Shown: positions 38,030 through 49,800 of the stretch, one piece after another
Position numbering within the stretch: position 1 is the first letter of the stretch
Layout: every line of letters begins with the position of its first letter
NCBI GenBank assembly: GCA_034687125.1
Contig: JAQGBZ010000006.1
Location: 124,001 to 188,000 of the forward strand
DNA from: Neelides folsomi
Lineage: Eukaryota > Arthropoda > Collembola > Neelipleona > Neelidae
Length of the DNA stretch: 64,000 nucleotides
Direction: 5' to 3'
Notes under the pieces: model-generated
The model's input: the letters and a program-made list of their open reading frames with translations, nothing else
Database searches by the model: none
What the model was told of the DNA's origin: nothing
Program-made: the position numbers and the translations under genes

Positions 38030-40424
38030 AAAAGAAACAAGGAACATGCCAAAGTCAAAATGTTCAAAATGAGCACCTCTAGTCAGATTCTCCAAATTTA
38101 ATTATTCTTAATTGTCTTTGGAACAGATAACGAATCCGTACTTAATTCGAATTTACTATATCTATCAAAGTACGTGCATGTCGTGTACATGAAAGTATGA
38201 AAGTACATTGAGAGAATTATCCAAATGTTTTAATTCAGAGTAACGTAAATTTTCATACTTCCTATTTTAATCAATAATCAATTGATCGAAAAAATATAAA
38301 CGCACATTAGCAGTGTAGCTTTAACACAATTAAAATACTTACACTACACAATGAACAATGAAGTAACTTATCCATGACGTATTCAACATTGTTCATTAAA
38401 AATACTTCCCTCTAATACAATCGAAAATCCTATTGCTACATGAAATTCATCTGCCTACAAGTAGCCATTTGAACACATATTAAATGTAATTGTAATCCTA
38501 TGTACCTTATTGTTCATTCAGATTGGAAAAATACTAACAAGGATGGATCGGAAACTTCGTGGTTTTCCTCAGACATTCAGAACAGAGAAAGGAAGCGAGA
38601 AAGGTCACGAGCTTACCGAACCACCTGAGATGTTTAACATATGCGCTCCATTTTTGATATAAATTATTAAATTATTAATATTAATAATCTTATATTTTAA
38701 ATATTTTATATCTAACCTAAATGTACCTTCACTAAAATATGTAAACTTTACTTTGAACATTACTTTAAACCTAACTTACTCCTTTGACCTGTAAACATTA
38801 CATACCTAAATACATACCTAATCATGGAACACGTAAGTAATCAAACCTAATCAACTAATCACGTTCACATACAGTGACTTAAAATTTAAATAGCGACACT
38901 TTTCTAGTTAACACATTGCCTGCCTAATTAATATATTATATAAACTAGAATTAAAATGATATCTACACATGTTGACATGATGTACGGAATCAATGTTCAT
39001 AATGAGGAATGAGATGACCTGATGTTTTTGTCCGTCAATTCGGAAATGGCAATTAGGAAATTACCGGTAAATAATATACCTGGTAGACCCAGGACGCTTG
39101 CATTTTCTCGATAAATAAATAATTAGCTAATGCTGCACATTGTTCTGCGAATTCTGACATCAGTAATATTGTATATTGTATTAGCGATAAATACTTTACT
39201 TGATATTACGCACGTCAGGCATGATTCTAATAAATACAATGTATAATAGATTTATTAAAAAAACGTGGTATTAATACCAAATGCATTTTGTGAACTTAAA
39301 AGATAAATGGCCAGAGAACTGCGAAGAATGACATTATAATTATAAGTATAAATTACATGAATGTTTAACATGATTTCTGTGTATTAGCTTATTGAAAAGC
39401 AGAATTAAAATAATTTTAATTATTACCGACTGTGTATATAAGTATAATATATAATATACACTTTGCATATTAAATAATGGAACTTTAATAGCTAATTATT
39501 TATTAAGTATGCTTTGGAACTGCGGTTTATGCAATATTGTAGTTTATAGCTTTGACTGGGTTTTGACAAAGTTAAAGACTTGTAGAAATAATTTCTTGAG
39601 CTGCCTTTCTCGACAATGAGTTGTGAGGATTACTAAATATTTAAAGTTAATAATTGCAGAGAGTTTTAAAAGACAAACTTCCCAGCTTTGACACTTCAGC
39701 CTTTAAGTCAATTTCTGTATTTTCCAATGACACAAATACCTTTATATGTGATATACTGAAAGTGCATGCACGCGTCGACATACAACAAACAATCAAATTA
39801 TGTGATTCAATTTTAGTAATGGAATGTAATTTACTAAGTATACCTAAGTGAATTTACCTAATTGAGTTAATTGTAAGATTGTAAGTGAATTTGTCAAACC
39901 GTTCCAGCGGAGCATTGGAGGTAAAAAAATCAAGTAAATGTCCTCGGAACGAACATATCCTTACAAGATTGATTATTCTTATGTAGGTTCCAATCCTACT
40001 TTTATTGTATACTTTTATCAAAATGCAACTATGTAATATATTTAATATAACATATGACTTATCTTATTGTCCATTCGTACTCTTTTTCATTGATGATTAT
40101 TATATACCAAAAAATAGATGAATTATGTTGATTTGCATAATAAAATGACAATTCGTTTAAACAATTCTTTCTTATTTTTCATATAAACTTTTCATACGTA
40201 TAAAACAGGAGTATAAAAATATAAAATAGACTCTATAATATCAATATGTAACTGTACATAATATTAGCAACATTTGTGAACCGATAGAAAAAAGTACAAT
40301 AATATTTCGAGTTTGGTAAATGCAGTTATTTTTATAAGCAAAGTTTGCTCCTTTTTTAAATTAAGGTAAATATTTAAAAGGACATATTGAACAAAAATAT
40401 AGATATTTAACAAATTGACCAATT
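38030..40424. other. MCTP 3' UTR and spacer
   Basis: AT-rich sequence between MCTP (+) and the GH16-like gene (-), which converge here. No supportable reading frame or RNA gene. Part of it is presumably long 3' UTR of either gene. Confidence 0.45.
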
Positions 40425-41413
40425 TTAAGGTTTTTCAAATATTTTAACCCAATCAATTTCTAATGTCGGTTTAGTCCAAGTGTCAGCATCTTCAGGTGTC
40501 AAAGTTCCATATTTAGCAGGTGGAAAAGCCCGTCCACCAACTTCCAAGCTCACGACCAATTCAAAGTGTCGATTAAACGGTCCAATTTCCCTTTCGGACT
40601 CACAGGGTGGTTCAGAATTCGGTTTGGTCCAGTCCGATATGAAATGAGTATTCATCTCATGGACTTGTCTCCCATCAACATACCAAATTAATTTAGTTGA
40701 CCTCCACTCCAAACCAAACTCGTGGAAATCGTTGGTAAAATCAGTGCGAGGGAAAACTTTTTCGCTTGCTCGGCTGGAGGCAGAATAAAAGTTCCGTCCA
40801 TGATAAGCTGAGAAAATCAAAGTGGCTGGTCTTTGGCCACGCAACTTTGCAATGTTCACTTCTTCATAAATGCAATCAGAGGCATTCGGAGCTCGGAGCC
40901 AAATATTTGATAAGAGTTGTTGTCCACGGGCCATTCGGGCCCTAACGACAATGCTCCCATATCTGATGTTCGGCTTCTTGAGGCGGATTCGTGCAGAAGT
41001 GAAACGTTTATGTTGCCACAATTCGGGCATTGCTTTTATAACCAACGAGCCCCCTTTGACATCAATATTCTCGTTTTGAACAAGTGTCCAAGGATCAAAT
41101 GCTTTAAAACACTCCATGTTTACATCTCCATCTCCTCGACCTATACAAAATAAAATTAAAAAATTGAAATGTTAAAAAATTGAGATTTAATAATGTAAAA
41201 AAATGAAGATTAAAAAATGTTTAAAAAATTAACTAAAAGAATAATTTGTTTTATTTTATGAAAACCTTTGCACGAATCATCCGAGTCCCAAAAATTCGTT
41301 CCGAGAACGTCTCCATCAAAGTCTTCACTAAAGATCAACTTCCCCCTTTTTTGCCCAAGAGATCCAGTAGAAAAAATTGTGATTAATGCTAAAACGAATA
41401 TTGCCACTTCCAT
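40425..41413 (-). CDS. Secreted GH16-like beta-glucan-binding protein, probably non-catalytic
   Basis: Two exons, 41413-41266 and 41140-40425, joined in phase; 287 aa. A signal peptide (MEVAIFVLALITIFSTGSLG) leads into a glycoside hydrolase family 16 jelly-roll: LIFSEDFDGD, WTLVQNENIDVKGGSLVIKA, FTSARIRLK, YGSIVVRARMARG, FHEFGLEW and IDWVKIF are family landmarks. The active-site strand, normally EIDIME, reads EVNIAK at residues 143-148: the presumed nucleophile Glu143 remains but the Asp and the acid/base Glu are replaced by Asn and Lys. It is therefore like the arthropod GNBP/beta-glucan recognition proteins, extracellular sensors of fungal or bacterial glucans, though it has no N-terminal carbohydrate-binding module. 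It may alternatively be an inactivated digestive glucanase. Confidence 0.88.
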
Positions 41414-42984
41414 ATTTTTTTAAATTAATGATGTTTAAAAAAATTATTTTATTATTTTGTTTATTATGGCTGTGGAGCAGTTGGCCCCAACCAACGTTCT
41501 GAATGAATGGCAGTGAGGAACTGTGAAGTCAATAAAGCCAATCTGAACCTTTTAAATATTATAAAGTTCGTAAAGGAAACGGAAGGAAGGATCAGAGATC
41601 ATTATCTAAATGTCATTAGTGTAACTTTCATTTCTAAAGTGGTTAAAGTGTGATGTAGCCGTCGTAGTAAATTATCATATAATGGTGAAGTCCAAGGTAT
41701 TGTTACAAGAGCTCCACATCTAGAAAGTTGCATAAAAGAGAAATCCCCTTCGCAAAAAACGACCGATTAAGATATTCCACATGGGGAATATTACGAGAAT
41801 GTTAACAGAGTTAACAGTTAACACCAAATGAGAAAAAGCCTCCTGGCCATTTTCTCCCATCATATCATTAAATAAGTAATTTGACATTTGAGATTCGTTT
41901 TTGTTTTTTGGATTTCTCTTACGTCTTTGGCGGAGGTTCGGAAAGTCATTGGCAAATTGGCAATGGTAATGATATTGAAAAGAATGATATTGAAATCCAT
42001 ATACTCAATTCAAAAGCCAGCCATGTAAAGTAATATGTGGGTTAACAAGCTTATCATGTTCTGACAGTTTAAATCTCAATAAACTTTAAAGCATTGGCAC
42101 ATATTGGCCCGTATAGTAATATGATACATTTTAATATAAGCATCGTAATATCGTAGTATCGCAATATAATTTACGTATTACATTGCATGGGCGTTTAATC
42201 CAATTGACTTTCCTTCTCATTCAAAGGAGATGAAACTTGGAGTTTAAGAGTTTATTAAAAGACTAAAAGACATCTGGAGATTTAATGAGATTTAATGAAC
42301 AAATGTCAAGATCGTATAGCAAAGTTCAAGCTAAAGAAATTAATGAATGGTTAAAGAAGATTAAATGTAAAAGAATAGGAGTTGAAGCATAAAAAGAGTA
42401 AAGATGAGACGTGTGCTGTTTTTGCCATCTAGGAATGTTCTTCAATAGAATGAAGTGTAGTAGAAGCATATGGACATTTATTTATAATATTAACCCTATC
42501 TTAAACTCCCATTATCTTACTTTTATTGTATAATTAAACTTGAGTTATTGATTTCTAGTACATTCCTCATCACACTAATTCCATGTTAGTTAAGGATCGT
42601 AACGCCACTTATTTTCAAATCACATTAATTTATGAATAATCTCGAAAGTTTATTCCCAGTTGTTTTAAACAATTAAATTTAGAGGAATGGGATCGGGATG
42701 TCGTGAAAAATATTTAATTAATTCTTAAAAATAGAATATCGTAAATATATTCTCAATTAGATCACTTCAATTTTATGTCAGCCAAGTTAAGTAACGGTGC
42801 TTTATGTAAGTAACTTTTGAAATCTCGACTCAACTCAAAAATTAAAATTCGACTGTCAAGTGTGTGCGTGTGACTCAATTTTGATGCCAATTTGTATTTT
42901 CTATTATTAAAATTGTTGGCCAATTGGAATTGATAGTATTAGAATCAAGAGTGATATTTAAGAGATCCTTAAATATAATCAGCC
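41414..42984. other. Divergent promoter region, GH16-like / AP-3 delta
   Basis: AT-rich intergenic DNA between two divergent genes, so it must contain both promoters and 5' UTRs. No obvious TATA box, repeat or further gene can be supported. Confidence 0.4.
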
Positions 42985-45900
42985 ATGGCTTTGAAGAAAG
43001 TTAAAGGGAATCTTGAGCGGTTGTTCGACAAAAATTTGACAGATCTTGTCAGAGGGATTCGGAATAATAAAGATAATGAGGTAATCACCCTATATATGGC
43101 CAGTGAACTATTAAATATAAAATGGTTTATTTGATTATTTATTGTAAAATTTAAATTTTAAAATGGTTATTTTGTTCATTTAGGCCAAATACATTGCGCA
43201 ATGTATGGAAGAAATTAAAGTTGAGCTTCGGCAGGATAATATTGCGGTCAAGACGAATGCTGTGACAAAATTAGCTTATGTAAAATCCAAATCTCAATAA
43301 TTTTAATTATAATTACCATTTTAAAGTACAAAGAATCTTATTCGCATTGGTATCTTTATATATTACCCTTAAATAATTATATTTAAATATTAAATTTAAA
43401 TATATTTTGACTTCCAGCTTCAAATGGTCGGATATGACATATCTTGGGCAGGATTCAACATCATTGAAGTCATGAGTTCAACAAAGTTCACTCATAAACG
43501 GATCGGATATTTGGCTGCTTCGGTGAGCTTCCACAGTGATTTGGAGCTTCTCATGTTGACCACAAATATGATCCGGAAAGACTTGAGTAGTCAGAATCAA
43601 TACGAAGCAGGAATGGCTCTTTCAGCTCTATCTTGCTTTGTGTCCCCTGACCTTGCCCGTGACCTCTCCAATGATATTATGGTCCTACTCACTTCAACGA
43701 AGCCTTACTTGAGGAAAAAAGGAGTTTTGATGCTCTACAAAATATTCCTCAAATACCCTGATGCTCTCAAACCTGCCTTTCCTCGGTTAAAAGAAAAATT
43801 AGAAGATCCCGATCCAGGAGTTCAATCTGCTGCCGTAAATGTCATTTGCGAGTTGGCGAGAAAAAATCCGAAGAATTATTTGAGTCTTGCTCCGATTTTC
43901 TTCAAGCTTATGACTTCTTCCACCAATAATTGGATGCTCATAAAAATTATTAAATTAGTAAGTTTCTGCACATTACATAACATATTTTGGAGATTCAACA
44001 TTTTACCAACTAATGTTAATAAATAGAGTTATTTTTTTAATTAAACATTTTATTCTTTTTTAGTTCGGAGCCTTAACTCCACTAGAGCCGAGATTAGGAA
44101 AGAAACTCATCGAACCTTTAACCAATCTTATTCACAGGTTAGATTCGATTTAGTAAATTAAAACTGTTTAAATATGATAACACACATTATTATTAATATT
44201 TTCCCAATTTTTAATCGTTAAATTAAAAAGGGTTTATCGGTATTTGTAATAAAATAATTTTTACCTTTAGCACTTCTGCAATGTCTCTACTTTATGAATG
44301 TATCAACACAGTCATTGCAGGTATTCAATTCAATTTACATATACTTTGATTATAAAAGTTAAAATATATCAATCATGTTTTAAATTATATCTGAAAAATT
44401 TAAATAATGATTTTTTTATTTAGTATTGATATCGATAAGCAGTGGGATGCCAAATCACAATGCGGCAATTCAACTTTGTGTCCAAAAACTTCGAATTCTC
44501 ATCGAGGACTCAGATCAAAATTTAAAATACCTTGGACTCCTCGCCATGTCAAAGATTTTGTCTACACATCCAAAGAGCGTCCAAGGGCATAAAGATCTCG
44601 TCATGAGATGTCTGGACGATAAAGATGAAAGCATTCGCCTTCGTGCCCTTGATCTTCTTTATGGGATGGTGGGAAAGAAGAACCTCATGGAAATCGTAAA
44701 GAAATTGACAGTCCATATGGAAAAAGCAGAAGGGACGACGTACCGAGATGAACTTTTATCAAAAATAATTCTCATTTGCTCTCAGAATAATTATCAACAC
44801 ATCACAAACTTTGAATGGTACACTTTAATTATATGTACTAAATACTATAATAGACGGTTGCGATCAATCTAAATATTATTAAATGATCATTTTTTTATTT
44901 TAAAAAACAATAATTTATTTAAATGACTTTGCAGGTATGTGAGTGTTCTTGTGGAACTCACAAGGTTAGAAGGAGTGAGCCATGGCGATGTTGTAGCGAG
45001 TCAATTAATGGACGTAGCAATTCGTGTCTTGGCCATCCGTCCCTTCGCCGTCCAACAAATGAGTCTCCTTTTGGAAAATCCTGCTGCTGTTTTTGGATCT
45101 TCATTTACTAATACGAACAGAGTCCCTTCAATGGTTCAAGTACTCTACGCTGCAGCGTGGATTGCTGGAGAATATGTAAAGTAAGTCTGCTTTGAATTAC
45201 GTTAAACATCATAATTTAATAAATAAGCATTATTAAATAAATTGTAAATTAAATTTAAAAAATATTAGAAACAAAAACCGACTTCGTCTAATTGAAAATG
45301 AATGAGATGATAAATAATAAATGTAAATGAATTTTTTCTTAGATATTTGCCAAATCCTCGAGATACTCTTATGGCATTAATCGAGCCAAAGATGTCTCAG
45401 CTTCCACACAACATTCAAGCCGTTTTTCTTCAAAATGCTCTCAAAATCCTCGCTCATCTCATCAGCATTAAAGGGAAGAAACCAGAGGCATCAGAGGGGG
45501 ACGAAGATTTTAAATTAGAAACGAACAGAGAAGGATTAGATATCAATTTCGAAGAGATTCAAGAAAGACTCAAACCATTCATTTCCTCAGAGGAACTTGA
45601 AGTCCAAGAGCGGGCCTGTACACTCAACAATGTCATTCGTCTCTATTTGAAGTTAGAAGCAAGAGGGGAAGATGTGAGTGATCTTGGAGATGAACTCATT
45701 TCCTTCTTCTCATCCGAACTCAACCCTGTGGCTCCCAAAGCTCAAAAGAAAGTTCCAATTCCTGATGGCCTTGACTTGGACGCGTGGATCAACCAACCGC
45801 CTTCAGATTCTTCATCAGAAGAAGAAATTAGTGGACACTCGGAAGTGTTTATTAAAGATCACCAAGCTCAAGCGAAACAAACTTATTATGAGCCAACTAA

Positions 45901-46640
45901 AGAAGAAATATCTAAAGTAAGCAACAATGCAAAAAGACAATAGCTTGATAATAATAAATAATAATAATAATAATACATCTTTTGAGCTGTGAAATCTAAA
46001 ATAATATAATAGATATTTTAATATTAAAATAATAATTAAATTTTTTCAGCAACGAGATACTCGTATCGCTGAAAAGGAACTCAATCCCCATTATCTGAAA
46101 AGTAACAAGAAGGGGAAGATTGAACGTGAGGAATCTGGTGAGATGCCGCCAATTGAAAAGCTGGATCTTTCTGTTTCACTCCAAATCCCTTCGTTTGCCT
46201 CCTCCGACTCGTACCTCAAAAAGGATAAGAAAAAGAAGAAAAAGAAAGAGGAATCTCCCAAGAAGAAGAAAATGAAGAAGGTGAAGGAAGAAAAGGAAGA
46301 ACCATCCCTGTTGGGAGATGATATCCAATACGAGGAACCCAAAAACAATGGAGACGTTGAGATGGTCGAGGAAGTTCATGAAGTCCTCAACCACGAGATC
46401 GAACCAGAGATGGCTGACGTGAAGAAGAAGAAAAAGAAGAAGGAAGTGAAGAAGAAAAAGAAAAGGAAGGAAGTAGTCCTGAGCGAAGAAGATGAAGATG
46501 AAGAAATGGCTGTTGATCATGTCCACATTGTGAATACATATTCCGACATGCCTGAAGGAGCAACGCTTTCTGATAACGATGATTCCGCCCTTCCTCATGA
46601 TGACCCACACAGGGCCCTCAATATTGATTTGGATAATTAA
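42985..46640 (+). CDS. AP3D1: AP-3 complex subunit delta, ear-less
   Basis: Large subunit of the AP-3 adaptor, which sorts cargo from endosomes to lysosomes, pigment granules and related organelles. Exons: 42985-43080, 43184-43279, 43418-43957, 44064-44137, 44271-44320, 44424-44817, 44935-45180, 45343-45916, 46050-46640; 886 aa. Residues 1 to about 600 are an intact adaptin trunk of helical repeats, nearly identical to animal delta subunits in stretches such as LQMVGYDISWAGFNIIEVMS, LCVQKLRILIEDSDQNLKYL and RLRALDLLYGMV. The hinge includes the signature NPVAPKAQKKVPIPDGLDLD, then Lys-rich tracts and the end DPHRALNIDLDN. Human (about 1150 aa) and fly (about 1030 aa) proteins continue past this point into a lysine-rich linker and ear domain; here a stop follows at once. 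An AATAAA lies 79 nt downstream at 46719. The protein could still assemble with the other AP-3 subunits through the trunk. Confidence 0.92.
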
Positions 46641-46718
46641 TTAATTAATTTAATCAACGTTAATTCACTACATCATTTGTTTAATATTTAAATTATTTAT
46701 TTATGCATTGCAGTTACT

Positions 46719-46813
46719 AATAAAATACAATCACTATTATATGAAATATTTATATCTATAAATATTATATATAAAATAAAGAAGTTTATTTGAAGGGAAC
46801 TCTTGTTTTTATT
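46719..46813. promoter_or_regulatory. Bidirectional poly(A) region of convergent genes
   Basis: Plus-strand AATAAA hexamers at 46719-46724 and 46775-46780 (AP-3 delta side) and minus-strand AATAAA hexamers at 46785-46790 and 46808-46813 (Ig-protein side) lie within 95 bp. The stop codons of the two convergent genes are only 224 bp apart, so their 3' UTRs probably abut or overlap. Confidence 0.6.
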
Positions 46814-46864
46814 CGTCAGTTCATCAGATTGCATTTAATATTAATTAGAGTTTAATTAGATTCG

Positions 46865-49800
46865 TCAGTGGCAGAGGAAGAGGAGGGTGTCGGATCGAAG
46901 CGTCGTGCTTCCATCTGACACTTCGCATTGGTAAGTCCCTGTGTCCGGAACTGTCACTTCTCGGATGAGAAGAACCGAACGGAGCATTGGGGAGATCCCG
47001 GGAGCAAGGGTCACATTGAACTTGTCATGGAAGTCAGCAGCATCGACAACACTTCTGTTCAAAGCCACGACCACGTCTGGCTTCGTCTCATTGTGGAATT
47101 TGCGGCGCCAACCGACCATCTATTACATTACAATCATCAATTAAATTAAATTTTAATTAACACAAGAGAAATAATATATTCTCTAATCCAATAAAATATA
47201 AGTATTTTATACGTAACATATTATATTAATTATATTGTATTAATGTAGTCGTATATTTAAACAAATTAAATTATATATATTATAATTATAATATATAAAA
47301 TAAATAGATTAAAGATTCTTTAAGTTTGGATATTTATATTTATTGTAAAGGTGCAAATAGCATCAACAAGGTGTTTTAAGTGTGTGTACATTTTGTGAGA
47401 TATTGTGTAAAATGTGTATAGATTGGATCTACATAAATATAGTTTGGATCTCCCGACAATTCACCAGATCATTCCTTAAGAGTTAACGAAGAATTAAGAG
47501 GTTAATACTAAATACATGATCTTGCTCCTTTTTATAAATCTCTCTATATAAGGATTTTATAGACAGGTAATAATGATATATGGAGATAATGTCGAATGCC
47601 CTCGTTAAAGTTTATAGAAGATTTGTTCGTTTCCTATCAGATTCTCCCCCAAACTGTGCCATTGTAGAGATATGTTGAGGATTAAACCTCTGTTTGGATC
47701 AAAAGTGTATTGAGAGAGAAAATATTTCTTCATTGGGTTTAAACCAAGTTTGTGAAGGTTGAAAGTTAAAAAAGTAAAATGGGACGAGCGTTGTTCGACA
47801 GATGGTTTGATGAATCGGCTCTCTTTCCTACCCTACATCCCACCCAAAGGAACAATGCAACCCAAAATTGCAATATGAAAGGGAAAATGATAAGATCCCG
47901 ACACAAAGAATGCGCTCGCAAACAACGTTTACGCCATTCACTCATTCATACATACATGAGAGAAGATTGGGAATGTATCATAATCGATCCAACAATTAAT
48001 AGCATTGCAATTATCACTCCCACCATCCATGCACATTTACAACAATATCAACACCAAGCAATACTTAGTGTTTCCACAAAAGGATTTAAGTCTGACATGC
48101 ATTTTTACATTCTACTAATGTATTTTATTGTTACTCCATCAGGGCCACCTTCATATTCACACTTTACCAATAATTGAGGAATTAATTAATTTGCAATGTT
48201 ATGAACATCATTGAACCTTTGATGGGAATTGGAATCACCATTGCATTAATGCATAAACTCAGCTCTTGAACCTTTAAAAGTATAACAATGAACTTCTCAA
48301 TTTCTCAGAGTAAAAATAAAAAAAACCATTTCAATTATTAAATCTTAAATGGGATTTCTCATTCTCCATTTTCATTCAAGATTCGAATTACAAGTAACAG
48401 GCCGAAAACAGGCAGAACAGCAGGCAGAAAAATCTAATATAGATAATTATAAAATCGTTTAATTTAATGAAATTAATATTAATTTTTAAACGATAAGATA
48501 AATAAAAATTCATTTCTTGAAATATTAAAGTAAAATCTTAGCCAGAATTGAAAGTCATTTTAAAATCATCAAAGCAACTGAAGAATAAGTGCGTAAATGA
48601 AAGTTGTTAATTTGAAGATTTCAATTAAGAGAATTAAAAAAATGTCTCTTCGTCATCAACGCATTTATAAGAATACTACACACCTTTAAAAGCTATGTTC
48701 ATATACGGAGCAATTTTAAGTAGTCTAAAGATAAAACATTTGCATTTAAATCTTAATAGCATTCCACTTGCGAGGTTCGTAGATCTAAAGATAAAACCAA
48801 ACTCAACGAACCGTTTGCTCACTCAACAATGAAAATTTTTACTACAAATGAAAATGTGCTCTATGAATAATTCATGCACCCATATCATAAGTATTTACAC
48901 TAAACTCCTATAAAGAATCCAAGATTTCTCTCTTTCTCATTATGGTTTTATAAGCTTTGATTATGAAAACTATATAATTAGTTCAAACAATTTAAAATTT
49001 TTAAATTTTAGTTTAAAAATATTCAAACCTATCCATAGTTAAGTAATACTTACATAAATTAATGCAACTAAGTATAAATAGTATTTACACAGTATTAAAT
49101 AAAGTAAAAGTAATGCAAAAAGCCATTATGCGTATTTACATATATAAAGCAAGATTAATAGTGCAAAATTTTACAATTTACTAAATTTTTAAATAGTCTA
49201 AATTAAAAATTTAAATTAGTGATTAATAAAAAAAATGAAAATTACGAGTTGTGGAGTTGGGTTCATGTGTTTGTCTCGTATATGAACATCACAGATGATT
49301 TCAGCTTGTGTTTGGAGTTTAGGACAATTTGAGATGTGTGCATGGACCGAAGAAACAATTCCAGCCGATGAAGAAGATCTGCTCTCTTGGGTCACTTCCT
49401 CATTCCCTTCATAATAAACGCTCATGGCCGAATCCACATTATTCCTCCGTCCCTTTTTCTTCGCTTCTCTTCTCACTTCACTCTTCACCCTCATGACCCG
49501 AATGACATTTCCATCTCTTCCAGTTCTATGTACCGGACTGTACGAACTCTCATTTCTCGTCACAAAGGTCGACTCACTGCTTTCAAGTATCACCGGCCCT
49601 TTGACTCCTCCACCCCCGCGGAACGGAATAGAGAAAGTGACCGGGTCTGGAGGGAGCAAAGTTATTGTTTCGAGTTTCCGTGAAGAATAACCCTCTTCAT
49701 CAGTTGCTACAAAATCGGATGTTGAGGTCCGTTGGGTATCTTCGGAAAACTCAATAGGAACGTCATTAGTATTAGGAGTTACGCCACCAGCTGGGCCAAC

